Assembly: GCA_035544675.1 (NCBI GenBank)
Contig: DATKCA010000098.1
Location: 1-39,002 of the forward strand
Length of the DNA stretch: 39,002 bases
Reading direction: 5' to 3'
From: DATKCA01 sp035544675
GTDB lineage: Bacteria > Acidobacteriota > Thermoanaerobaculia > Gp7-AA8
Shown: positions 10,268 to 17,426 of the stretch, piece after piece
Layout: each line of letters opens with the position of its first letter
Numbering within the stretch: the stretch's first letter is position 1
Program-made: the position numbers and the translations under genes
Notes under the pieces: generated by a model
Database searches by the model: none
The model's input: the letters and a program-made list of their open reading frames with translations, nothing else
Told to the model about the DNA's origin: nothing

Positions 10268-10294
10268 GGGATCGGGATCGGGATCGGGATCGGG
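10268..10294 (+). repeat. GGGATC hexamer tandem repeat (potential G-quadruplex)
   Basis: Five GGG tracts are spaced by ATC, fitting the four-tract rule for an intramolecular G-quadruplex. It sits about 100 bases upstream of the HPF-like start. The 17 bases 10297-10313 (AGTCAAAGGCCGGGCTC) recur in reverse orientation at 23114-23130, next to another hexamer repeat, so this is part of a dispersed family. Confidence 0.8.
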
Positions 10295-10391
10295 AAAGTC
10301 AAAGGCCGGGCTCCGGCATCGTGGCCAGAGACGTGCTACGCAGATACGATGCGAGGCGAAAACGGTGTACTGCCTTGCGCGGAGGCTGGTG

Positions 10392-11189
10392 ATGACCCAG
10401 AAGAAAAGTGAACGGTTCCCGGCGTCGCGGCCGCGCGGCAAGAAGCGTCATGCCGGCGCAACGGATGCCGAACGCACGCCGCTGGCGATCCGGGCCAAAG
10501 GCATGACGATCTCGAGTGAGCTGGACAACATCGTACGGAAGGGTCTGGCCGGGAAACTCGGCAGGTTCGCCGATCGGATCGAGCGCATCACCGTCCGGTT
10601 CGAAGACGTGAACGGACCACGCGGGGGCGTCGACATCGTCTGCCGGGCCAAGGTTGTGCTGAGCAGCCTTCCCAGCGTGGTGGTCGAGGCGCGGGGCCAG
10701 ACCGATCGTCTGGCTTTCGGCCAGGTCACGGAGGCATTGACCCGCGCGGTTCGCAAGGCACTCGACCGCACCCCGAAGCGGCGGCGCAGACAGGCGCGGG
10801 AACGCTCCGATCAGCCGGTCGCTCCTCCCATCGATGTGGTCGTTGACGAGGGGAGCGTCATCGGCCGGCGCGTCGGGCGCGGAGCGGCCAACCTCGCGGC
10901 GGCCCTCGACCGGCCGGAGAAGCGGCAGCGCGACATGCCGGTCGATACGTCGGCGCCGGGAGTCAGTGCGACAGACCGCAAGGCCGGTTACGGATCGACG
11001 GCCCGGCGGAATACGATGGCCCGCACATCGCGCGCAACCGCCACGCTGGAAGACAGCCGCCAGCCCCGGCCCTCCCGCAAGTCCACGCGAAAGAGCGCCA
11101 ACCGGGCCAAGAGCGCGACCAGCATTCAGAAGACGGTCGTCGCCGAGACGCGATCGCCGAGCGCCCGGGCCGCGAAACCGAGACGCTGA
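10392..11189 (+). CDS. HPF/RaiA-type ribosome-associated protein with long basic tail
   Basis: The start is the ATG at 10392, with GGAGG 6 bases upstream; the longer open frame includes the intergenic repeat and is rejected. The 265-residue product has an HPF/RaiA (S30AE) domain at about 30-125 ('LAIRAKGMTISSELDNIV', 'LGRFADRIERITVRFEDVNG', 'VTEALTRAVRKALDRTPKRR'). Such proteins bind the 30S subunit in slow growth and block the mRNA/tRNA channel. Residues 126-265 replace the usual long-HPF dimerisation domain with a low-complexity Arg/Ser/Thr/Ala tail ('SRKSTRKSANRAKSATS', ending SPSARAAKPRR). The tail is strongly basic, so nucleic-acid binding is likely (inference). Confidence 0.82.
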   Translation: MTQKKSERFPASRPRGKKRHAGATDAERTPLAIRAKGMTISSELDNIVRKGLAGKLGRFADRIERITVRFEDVNGPRGGVDIVCRAKVVLSSLPSVVVEARGQTDRLAFGQVTEALTRAVRKALDRTPKRRRRQARERSDQPVAPPIDVVVDEGSVIGRRVGRGAANLAAALDRPEKRQRDMPVDTSAPGVSATDRKAGYGSTARRNTMARTSRATATLEDSRQPRPSRKSTRKSANRAKSATSIQKTVVAETRSPSARAAKPRR

Positions 11190-11282
11190 CGCCTGCGCTG
11201 GTGACATGCTCGGTCGGGCGATGGTTTTCAACAGCGGTGCGCTCGCTCCTGACCGGGCTGCGAACCGGGTTTCGCGACAGAT

Positions 11283-11535
11283 GCACAAAGTTTCGTCCGG
11301 GCGTTGCGGATCGCTGTGGAAAACCGGTGAAATTGTCACAGCACTGCGCATTGATTTTCGAATACGATTCGCTCGCTTCGGATCGGATGCTCTATCGCAG
11401 ATGTCAACGGAACGAAGCAGCCGAGATTGACGCGATAGGTCAACAAGGCAAATGCGGCGCGGATGCCCCTTTGCGGATGTCAACGTGCCGAGAATGGCCC
11501 AGGGAAGCGAAGGTTCCCTGGGCTTTCTTGTTTTT
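11283..11535 (+). ncRNA. Putative structured RNA, copy 1
   Basis: This segment aligns with 17427-17680 along its length. Two blocks are identical in both copies: 23 nt at 11389-11411 and 27 nt at 11459-11485. A 7-bp helix CTATCGC/GCGATAG (11392-11398 with 11432-11438) encloses a possible inner GTCAA/TTGAC pairing. A second helix is GCAAA/TTTGC (11448-11452 with 11470-11474). The 10-mer GATGTCAACG occurs twice (11400-11409, 11476-11485), once inside the first helix and once just after the second. A perfect terminator closes the segment. No open frame is conserved between the copies, and no plus-strand gene follows, which argues for a stand-alone RNA rather than a leader. The 5' end is only the limit of similarity. 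I do not recognise the family. Confidence 0.6.
11497..11535 (+). terminator. Intrinsic terminator of putative RNA copy 1
   Basis: GCCCAGGGAA (11497-11506) and TTCCCTGGGC (11514-11523) form a perfect 10-bp stem with a 7-base loop, followed by TTTCTTGTTTTT. Confidence 0.88.
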
Positions 11536-11582
11536 GCTCGATGCCGCTCCGAACGGCAGACGCCGCGCCTCGACCACCGCTT

Positions 11583-11704
11583 GAATGGAGCGGCGGACCT
11601 GGAGTGGAGGACAGGCAATCCTGCCTGTCCAGCCGAGGACAGACAGGATTGTCTGTCCTCCACAGAAGCGGGGGGCCGCGGGTGGGGACACCGGCGCTCC
11701 ATTC
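11583..11704. repeat. Composite palindromic repeat, copy 1
   Basis: The core 11604-11663 is a 60-bp sequence identical to 20169-20228 and 29735-29794. It contains two adjacent 9-bp hairpins, GGACAGGCA-ATCC-TGCCTGTCC and GGACAGACA-GGAT-TGTCTGTCC. Their loops are complementary, and the two halves also pair with each other with few mismatches. The ends GAATGGAGCG (11583-11592) and CGCTCCATTC (11695-11704) form a 10-bp terminal inverted repeat. The left outer hairpin seen in copy 2 is missing here. It encodes nothing and resembles a MITE- or REP-like mobile palindrome. Confidence 0.88.
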
Positions 11705-11720
11705 CGTGATGAACAGAGGC

Positions 11721-13118
11721 TCACAGGTACGGCGTGAACAGCCGGGCCAGACCGTCGCGGATGCGCACCGGCAGGCGGCGCGAGTCCATCTCCGCCAGGG
11801 TGATCTCCCGCCCCTGACGCTGCCTCTGGTCGATCAACAGGCCGGCGCCGCGCGCCAGCTCCTCCCCCAACACCTCGACGTTCAGCTCGAAGTTGAGGCG
11901 GAGACTCCGCGCGTCCCAGTTCGACGATCCGAACAGCGTCCAGATCCCATCGACCGTGAAGAGTTTGCTGTGGTCGAAGGGAGGGGGCGTGAACCAGACC
12001 CGGCAGCCTTTCTCCAGCACCTGCCAGAGCAAAGCGTTGGAGGCCCACTTCACCACGCGATGGTCGAGAGTCCCGGGGATGAGGATCTCCACCGCCACTC
12101 CGCGCAGCGCGGCAACGTTCAAGGCCGTGATCAGGGACATGTCGGGGAGAAAGTACGGCGTGACGATGCGGATGGAGCGGCGGGCCATGGCGATGGCGCC
12201 GAGGATCAGCCAGCGGCTGCGCTCGAAACTCTCATCCGGTCCGTCGGCCACGGCGCGAGCAGCCGCTCCGGCGGGCAGCGGCACGAGCTGTGGCGCGGGC
12301 TCGATCCGCTGACCGGTGGCGAAGAGCCAGTCGGCGGCGAACGTGCGATGCAGCTCCGTGACCAGCGGCCCCTCGATCTCGAACTGGACGTCATGGACCG
12401 GCTGACCGGTGCCGTAGTCCTCCGAGATGTTCATTCCGCCCGTGAACGCGACCTCTTCGTCGATGATGGTCAGCTTCCGGTGGTTTCGCAGATTGATCGA
12501 GAGAATCCCGCCGGGAAGGCCTGGGGGAAGGAAACGGGTCATGCCGATCCCATGGCCGGCCAGCGCCTCCGCTACCGACCGCCCTCCGCGCGATCCGACC
12601 GCATCGACGAGCACACGCACCGTCACGCCCCGGGCCTTCGCCGCCGCCAGGGCATCGACGAAGCGCCGGCCCACCCTGTCGTAATCGAAGATGTAGGTCA
12701 GGATCGAGACGCTCCGCGCGGCCGCATCGATCTTCGCGAGCATCGCCGCAAACGCGCGCTCCCCGCCGTCGAGGGTCTCCACGCGGTTGCCCGGCACGAG
12801 CCGGTTGCCGCAGACGCGATCGCCCAGCAGCGCGTGGTTGACCAGCTGTTCGTGCTCCTCCGCGATGGATGGCCGCGACCCCGCTCTGGCATCACCCGTC
12901 ATCGCCGGCCCGCGAAGGGAGGAGGCGCTGCGGCGGATACGATTCACGCCGAACAATAGATAGATGAGAGGACCGACGTACGGAGCGACGAAGATGAAAC
13001 CGGCCCAGCCGATCGCCGCCCGGACGTCGCGTTTGTAGAGGATGGCGTGCAGGGCCGTGGTCACGGCGATGGCACAGGCGCCGAAGACCGCGACGGTCAG
13101 GACGAGGTCAGGCCACAC
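11721..13118 (-). CDS. cls: Cardiolipin synthase (phospholipase D family)
   Basis: The 465-residue protein has two N-terminal membrane helices (about 4-25 and 35-58, the latter ending 'GPLIYLLFGVNRI', typical of ClsA). Two HKD catalytic motifs follow: H213-x-K215-xxxx-D220 in 'NHRKLTIIDEEVAFTGG' and H383-x-K385-xxxx-D390 in 'DHSKLFTVDGIWTLFGSSN'. It condenses two phosphatidylglycerol molecules (or PG and PE) into cardiolipin in the inner membrane. The GTG start at 13118 overlaps the end of the pfkB remnant by 11 bases, so the two were probably co-transcribed. An alternative start inside cannot be excluded, but the first helix would be lost. Confidence 0.93.
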   Translation of the reverse strand: MWPDLVLTVAVFGACAIAVTTALHAILYKRDVRAAIGWAGFIFVAPYVGPLIYLLFGVNRIRRSASSLRGPAMTGDARAGSRPSIAEEHEQLVNHALLGDRVCGNRLVPGNRVETLDGGERAFAAMLAKIDAAARSVSILTYIFDYDRVGRRFVDALAAAKARGVTVRVLVDAVGSRGGRSVAEALAGHGIGMTRFLPPGLPGGILSINLRNHRKLTIIDEEVAFTGGMNISEDYGTGQPVHDVQFEIEGPLVTELHRTFAADWLFATGQRIEPAPQLVPLPAGAAARAVADGPDESFERSRWLILGAIAMARRSIRIVTPYFLPDMSLITALNVAALRGVAVEILIPGTLDHRVVKWASNALLWQVLEKGCRVWFTPPPFDHSKLFTVDGIWTLFGSSNWDARSLRLNFELNVEVLGEELARGAGLLIDQRQRQGREITLAEMDSRRLPVRIRDGLARLFTPYL

Positions 13119-13484
13119 GTTTCTTGATCTCGTCGTGCAGCCGTTCCGCGTCTTCCCGCCGGCAGAGCTGCGTGCCCGGCGTCATGACCGCGGCGGCGCC
13201 GGCGGCGATTCCGAAGAGCGCCGCCTCCTCGATGGTCGCTCCGCCATCGAGGGCCAGAACCATGCCTCCCACCATGCTGTCGCCCGCGCCGACGCGGCTC
13301 ACCACGGGAACCGTCGGCGCGACGATGCGCCGGCTGCCCCGCTCGGTGGCCACGATCGCCCCTCCCGCGCCCATCGAGATCACCACCCCGTGCGTCCGTC
13401 CCGCGGCCACGAGCGACGCGGCCGCTCGGTCTCGCTGTTGACATCGATGCCTGGATTCATCGTGAGAGTGACAATCGCGGTCAT
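13108..13484 (-). pseudogene. pfkB: Phosphofructokinase-2-like (PfkB) gene with internal deletion and frameshift
   Basis: From the ATG at 13484 the minus strand reads MTAIVTLTMNPGIDVNSE, the typical N-terminus of PfkB-type 6-phosphofructokinase. After about 22 codons the sequence jumps to the C-terminal third in another frame: 'GVVISMGAGGAIVATERG', then the ribokinase-family signature 'VSRVGAGDSMVGGMVLAL' and 'MTPGTQLCRREDAERLHDE', which matches the PfkB C-terminus. About 190 residues of the normal roughly 310, including the sugar-binding core, are missing, and the two parts are out of frame near 13425-13440. The product cannot be an active kinase. An assembly error is possible. Confidence 0.82.
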
Positions 13485-13517
13485 TCGACACCTCTGGGAG
13501 AGCCTATCGCAGCTTCG

Positions 13518-13587
13518 TGGCGTGGAGCGCCGCCGGCCCGGCGGCGCTTTCCGTCAGATGCCGCCGAGTCGGCGGCGCTCCACGCCA
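13518..13587. repeat. Double-hairpin palindrome (GGAGCGCCGCC family)
   Basis: The outer 17-bp arms (13518-13534 and 13571-13587) match perfectly and contain GTGGAGCGCCGCC. Two inner hairpins can form instead: GCGCCGCC-GGCCC-GGCGGCGC and GCCGCC-GAGTC-GGCGGC. This is the same design as the composite repeats elsewhere in the window, with a different core. It lies between the pfkB remnant and the cytochrome operon. Confidence 0.75.
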
Positions 13588-13658
13588 CATCACATCCTCA
13601 TGTGACAACCGTCGTCCTCACCGGTGACCGTCGACTGCAGCCTCCTCCCTCGCACATC

Positions 13659-13664
13659 TATACA
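13659..13664 (+). promoter_or_regulatory. -10-like TATACA box before the cytochrome operon
   Basis: TATACA sits 31 bases upstream of the cytochrome c ATG at 13696, leaving room for the AGGAGG ribosome-binding site at 13685-13690. No convincing -35 box is visible. Confidence 0.35.
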
Positions 13665-13695
13665 GTGAACCCGATCGTTGCATCAGGAGGCACCC

Positions 13696-14010
13696 ATGTC
13701 GCGTTTCCGGACCCTAGTCCCGTTCCTGCTTCTGGTCGTCATCGCTCTTCCCCTCACCGCCGATGGACCGGCGATCTACAAGGCCAAGTGCGCGGTCTGC
13801 CACGGTCCCGACGGCAAAGGGAACACCGCGATGGGAAAGAAGCTCAACATCCGGCCGTTCGACTCACCGGAGGTGCAGAAGCAGACGGACGCCGAGCTTC
13901 TGGCGATCTCCAAAAAGGGCAAGAACAAGATGCCCGCCTACGAAGGGAAGATCGCTGACGGCGACCTGAAAGCCGTCGTCGCTCACATCCGCGCGCTGGC
14001 GAAAAAGTAG
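13696..14010 (+). CDS. Mono-haem cytochrome c (class I, periplasmic)
   Basis: The 104-residue protein has a signal peptide at 1 to about 22 ('LVPFLLLVVIALPLTADG'). It carries one haem-c site, C32-A-V-C35-H36 followed by GPDGKGN, and a probable distal ligand Met79 in 'KKGKNKMPAYEGKI'. This is the layout of small class I cytochromes of the cytochrome c-555/cbb3-CcoP type. It is the first gene of an apparent operon with the Rieske and cytochrome b genes (10-base and 3-base gaps) and is a natural electron acceptor or donor for that complex. The ATG at 13696 is chosen for the AGGAGG at 13685-13690. Confidence 0.9.
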   Translation: MSRFRTLVPFLLLVVIALPLTADGPAIYKAKCAVCHGPDGKGNTAMGKKLNIRPFDSPEVQKQTDAELLAISKKGKNKMPAYEGKIADGDLKAVVAHIRALAKK

Positions 14011-14020
14011 GACGACAGCA

Positions 14021-14491
14021 ATGGACTCGCTGGCCCGGGAATCCCGCTTCGACCGGCGCAAGCTGCTGAACTGGTTCCTCGGTACGTCGTTCGGCGCGCT
14101 GCTGGTCTCGATCGTCTATCCGGTGGTCCGCTTCGTGACCCCGCCGCGAATCGCCGAGGCGAGCATGAATGAGGTGGAGGCCGGGCTGGCGGAGGATCCG
14201 GGGCTCATCGAGAAGGGCTTCAAGATCGTACGCTTCGGCGCCGATCCGGTGATCCTCGTGCGGACCGCCGATGCGAAGTTCTACGCGTACTCGGCGACCT
14301 GCACGCATCTGGACTGCATCGTCGGATTTCAGAAGGAGCACAGCCGGATCTGGTGCCACTGCCACGGCGGCGGATACGACCTGGCCGGGCGCAACGTCAT
14401 CGGGCCGCCGCCCCGTCCGCTGACCGCGTACAAGGTGAACCTCGTGGAGAAAGCGCCGGGGAGCTCCACCATCGTCATCTCGAAGGCCTGA
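14021..14491 (+). CDS. Rieske iron-sulfur protein of a cytochrome bc-type complex
   Basis: The 156-residue protein has an N-terminal RRKLLNWFLG segment with twin arginines before one membrane helix (about 17-36), as in Tat-inserted Rieske proteins. The cluster-binding loops are CTHLDC (Cys94, His96) and CHCHGG (Cys112, His115). Cys99 and Cys114 are placed for the usual disulfide. The second loop has His in place of the common Pro (CHCH versus CPCH), and the usual following Ser is Gly, a change linked in other Rieske proteins to a lower redox potential. Electrons would pass from quinol at the cytochrome b Qo site to this cluster and on to cytochrome c. Confidence 0.92.
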   Translation: MDSLARESRFDRRKLLNWFLGTSFGALLVSIVYPVVRFVTPPRIAEASMNEVEAGLAEDPGLIEKGFKIVRFGADPVILVRTADAKFYAYSATCTHLDCIVGFQKEHSRIWCHCHGGGYDLAGRNVIGPPPRPLTAYKVNLVEKAPGSSTIVISKA

Positions 14492-14494
14492 GTC

Positions 14495-17308
14495 ATGAAC
14501 GCAGTGATCGAACGCGTGTCGTCATGGACCGATGACCGGCTGGGAATCTCGAAGCTGAGGGAGCTGGCGTCACACAAGACCGTCCCGATGCACCGCTACA
14601 GCGTCTTCTACTACCTCGGCGGCATGACGCTGTTCTTCTTCTTCATCCAGGTGTTCACCGGCGTGATGCTCATGCTGTACTACCGGCCCGGGGCGGACGA
14701 GGCGTTCGAATCGGTCGAGTTCATCATGACCACGGTGCCCTTCGGGTGGCTGATCCGCTCCATTCACTCGTGGTCGGCCAACCTGATGGTGTTCTTCACG
14801 GTGGCGCATCTGATCAGCGTCTTCTTCATGAAGGCATACCGTCCGCCGCGCGAGCTGACATGGATCACCGGTGTTCTGCTCCTCTTCCTGATCCTCGGGT
14901 TTGGCTTCTCGGGATATCTGCTGCCTTGGAACCAGCTGGCGTTCTTCGCCACGAAGGTCGGGACCGACATCGCCGGCGCGGTGCCGCTGCTCGGTGAGTG
15001 GATGGTGCGTTTCCTGCGCGGCGGCGACCGCGTGTCGGGCGCGACGCTTTCGCGTTTCTACGGCTGGCACGTTGCGGTCCTCCCGGCGCTGACGTTCGGC
15101 GTCCTGCTCGCCCACCTCGTGCTCGTGCAGGTGAAGGGGATGAGCGTTCCGAGAGTCTGCGAGGAAGAGGCAAAGCGCCGTGTGCCGATGAAGTTCTTCC
15201 CTCACTTCGCACTGCGCGACCTCTCCGGATGGATCTTCGCCCTCGGAGTGCTGGCTGCGCTCGGCGCGCTGCTTCCGTGGGAGCTCGGCGAGAAAGCCGA
15301 TCTTTTCGCCCCCGCTTACGAGGATATCCGTCCGGAGTGGTACTTCGTCTTCATGTTCCAGACGCTGAAGCTCGTCCCGGGCGGCGAGATCTTCGGCGTG
15401 GAGTACGAGGCCATCCCTCTTCTTCTCTTCGGCCTCGGCGGAGCGGTTCTGCTGTTCGTGCCGTTCCTCGACCGGCGCGGCGCGCGCGAGGGCAAGAGCC
15501 CGCTGTGGACGATCGCCGGTGTGCTGGCCATCGTCTTCGCCGTGGTGATGACCTGCTGGGGCTACAACTCGCTCGTACCGTTGTACGCCGTGCTGGCCAG
15601 CGTGGTGCTGCTGCTGCTGTTCGCGTTCATTACGCGAGGTCCGCGGGGATCGGAGCCGCCGCCGGCAATCGTTTTTCTTCTCGCACTCCTGGCCACATCC
15701 GCCGGCGCCGCACCACAGACGTCCTGCACGGCCTGTCACGGCAGCGATCTCTTCGACGCCAGGGCGCAGGCCACAGTGCACGCATACTCCGGAGACGTGC
15801 ACGCGGCGGTCGGGCTGTCCTGCCACGATTGTCACGGCGGGAATCCTGATGTGGGGCTGTCGGACGATATGGCGGCGGCGATGGATCCCGGCTTCAAGGC
15901 CAACCCGTACGCCGGGACGCCGGAGCGCGGCGCGATTCCCGAGTTCTGCGGCCGCTGCCACTCCTCGGCGGAGTTCATGCGCCGCTTCAACCCCGCCGCC
16001 CGCGTCGACCAGGTGACCGAGTACTGGTCCAGCCATCACGGCCGTGGGCTCCGCAGCGGCGACACGAACGTGGCCACGTGCATCGACTGCCATTCCGTGC
16101 ACGACATCAAGCGGCGCACGCAGCCCGACTCGCCCGTGCATCCGACGCACGTCGCCGAGACCTGCAGCCGCTGTCACTCGAACGCGAAGCTGATGAGCGC
16201 GTACCGCGACGATGCGGGACGGCCTCTTCCCACCGATCAGTACGCGCGCTGGCGCGTGAGCGTGCACGCCAGGGCACTCCTCGAGAAGAGCGACATGGCC
16301 GCGCCGACATGCAACGACTGCCACGGCAATCACGGCGCGACCCCGCCGGGCGTGGAGAGCGTCAGCTTCGTCTGCGGGCAGTGTCATGGACGCGAGGCCG
16401 AGCTGTTCCGCGCCAGCAACAAACACGATCAGTGGACCGCGCACAACGAGCTGATGGCCGGCTCGGAGTGCAGCGAGTGTCACGACGGGAAGCGCGCCGC
16501 GATTCGCATGGCGCATTTCAGCGAGTGTGTCAGCTGTCACGAGAACCACGGCGTGCTCCGGCCGACCGTGGCCATGCTCAGCGCTCTCCCCGAGACGCCG
16601 TGCGCGTTCTGCCACGAGGGCGTGGGGCCGCTGTCCCATCGCGTGGCGGAGCCCGAGGCGAAGGCGACGAACTATGCGAACCAGCGCAAGGCCCTGATGG
16701 CCGTGGCCGCGCGCATGGGCGTAGAAGGGGACCGGCGCTTCGACTGGCTCGTCGACCAGGCCCAGGAGCTTCCGCAGCATCTGATGAGAGTCCGCGAAGG
16801 CGAGCCGAACCGGCTGCGCCCCGAGTTCGCCCGTCTCTTCGAGAAGTTCCGCATCGGCAAGACTCACTACACCTTCCGCGACGAGTTGGCCGGGACCGAG
16901 TTCGAAGTGGCGGTGCGCCGCTGCAACGACTGTCATGAAACGGACGACATCGGACACACCAATGCCGCCGCCTACCTCGACGCCACCCGCAGCCTCACCA
17001 CCATGATCGCGCGGTCGGAGCGGATCCTGCTCGCCGCGCAGCGCGGCGGCGTCGAGGTCCGCCAGGCCCGCAGCGAGCTGGATGCCGCCGTCGACTCGCA
17101 GATCGAGCTCGAGACGCTCGTCCATACTTTCGCCGCGCCGCCGGTTCAGGCCAAGCAGAAGGAAGGGCTGCAGCACGCGGAAGCGGCGCTGCTGGCCGGC
17201 CAGAGCTCACTCGAGGAGCTGCTGTTCCGGCGCAAAGGCCTCTTCTTCGCCCTCGGCGTGATCGTGCTCGCGCTCATCGCCCTGGCGCTGAAAATCCGCA
17301 CGTTGTAA
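14495..17308 (+). CDS. Cytochrome b fused to an eleven-haem cytochrome c
   Basis: Residues about 1-385 are a full-length cytochrome b. Haem-b ligands are His91/His105 and His192/His207, with 14 residues between the second pair as in b6-type proteins, and the Qo-site motif is PEWY (280-283). A hydrophobic stretch then ends in LLATSAGAAP and looks like an internal signal sequence. It leads into a periplasmic region with eleven CxxCH haem sites, from Cys411 (CTACH) to about residue 814 (CNDCH). A helical segment and a final membrane helix (about 913-932) close the 937-residue protein. With the Rieske protein this makes a quinol-oxidising complex wired directly to a multihaem conduit. Separate cytochrome b and multihaem genes are the usual state. 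Confidence 0.9.
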   Translation: MNAVIERVSSWTDDRLGISKLRELASHKTVPMHRYSVFYYLGGMTLFFFFIQVFTGVMLMLYYRPGADEAFESVEFIMTTVPFGWLIRSIHSWSANLMVFFTVAHLISVFFMKAYRPPRELTWITGVLLLFLILGFGFSGYLLPWNQLAFFATKVGTDIAGAVPLLGEWMVRFLRGGDRVSGATLSRFYGWHVAVLPALTFGVLLAHLVLVQVKGMSVPRVCEEEAKRRVPMKFFPHFALRDLSGWIFALGVLAALGALLPWELGEKADLFAPAYEDIRPEWYFVFMFQTLKLVPGGEIFGVEYEAIPLLLFGLGGAVLLFVPFLDRRGAREGKSPLWTIAGVLAIVFAVVMTCWGYNSLVPLYAVLASVVLLLLFAFITRGPRGSEPPPAIVFLLALLATSAGAAPQTSCTACHGSDLFDARAQATVHAYSGDVHAAVGLSCHDCHGGNPDVGLSDDMAAAMDPGFKANPYAGTPERGAIPEFCGRCHSSAEFMRRFNPAARVDQVTEYWSSHHGRGLRSGDTNVATCIDCHSVHDIKRRTQPDSPVHPTHVAETCSRCHSNAKLMSAYRDDAGRPLPTDQYARWRVSVHARALLEKSDMAAPTCNDCHGNHGATPPGVESVSFVCGQCHGREAELFRASNKHDQWTAHNELMAGSECSECHDGKRAAIRMAHFSECVSCHENHGVLRPTVAMLSALPETPCAFCHEGVGPLSHRVAEPEAKATNYANQRKALMAVAARMGVEGDRRFDWLVDQAQELPQHLMRVREGEPNRLRPEFARLFEKFRIGKTHYTFRDELAGTEFEVAVRRCNDCHETDDIGHTNAAAYLDATRSLTTMIARSERILLAAQRGGVEVRQARSELDAAVDSQIELETLVHTFAAPPVQAKQKEGLQHAEAALLAGQSSLEELLFRRKGLFFALGVIVLALIALALKIRTL

Positions 17309-17323
17309 GGACGAACGATCCTT

Positions 17324-17352
17324 CCCGAGCCCGTGCCCGTGCCCGTGCCCGG
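17324..17352. repeat. CCCGTG/CCCGAG hexamer repeat (minus-strand G-quadruplex potential)
   Basis: Five CCC tracts are spaced by GTG or GAG, giving five GGG tracts on the minus strand. The repeat follows the cytochrome b stop by 15 bases. CCCGGCTTTTCAT at its right edge recurs near 17698. It belongs to the same hexamer family as 10268-10294 and 23087-23121. Confidence 0.75.
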
Positions 17353-17426
17353 CTTTTCATCCCCGGCGATTTCAACAGCGCGCGTTCCCCTCCTCCCCGC
17401 ATCGGCTCTCACTCTTTTGAACGACT

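Noticed and set aside
10124..10411. Small protein with a Gly-Ile repeat
   Set aside because: The repeat is a translation of the GGGATC array; there is no other support for a gene.
11583..11704. CRISPR array
   Set aside because: The repeats are isolated, single and palindromic, not spaced direct repeats, and no cas gene is present.
14570..17176. 868-codon minus-strand open frame opposite the cytochrome b fusion
   Set aside because: It is a shadow of the fusion gene with no signal, domain or ribosome-binding site.
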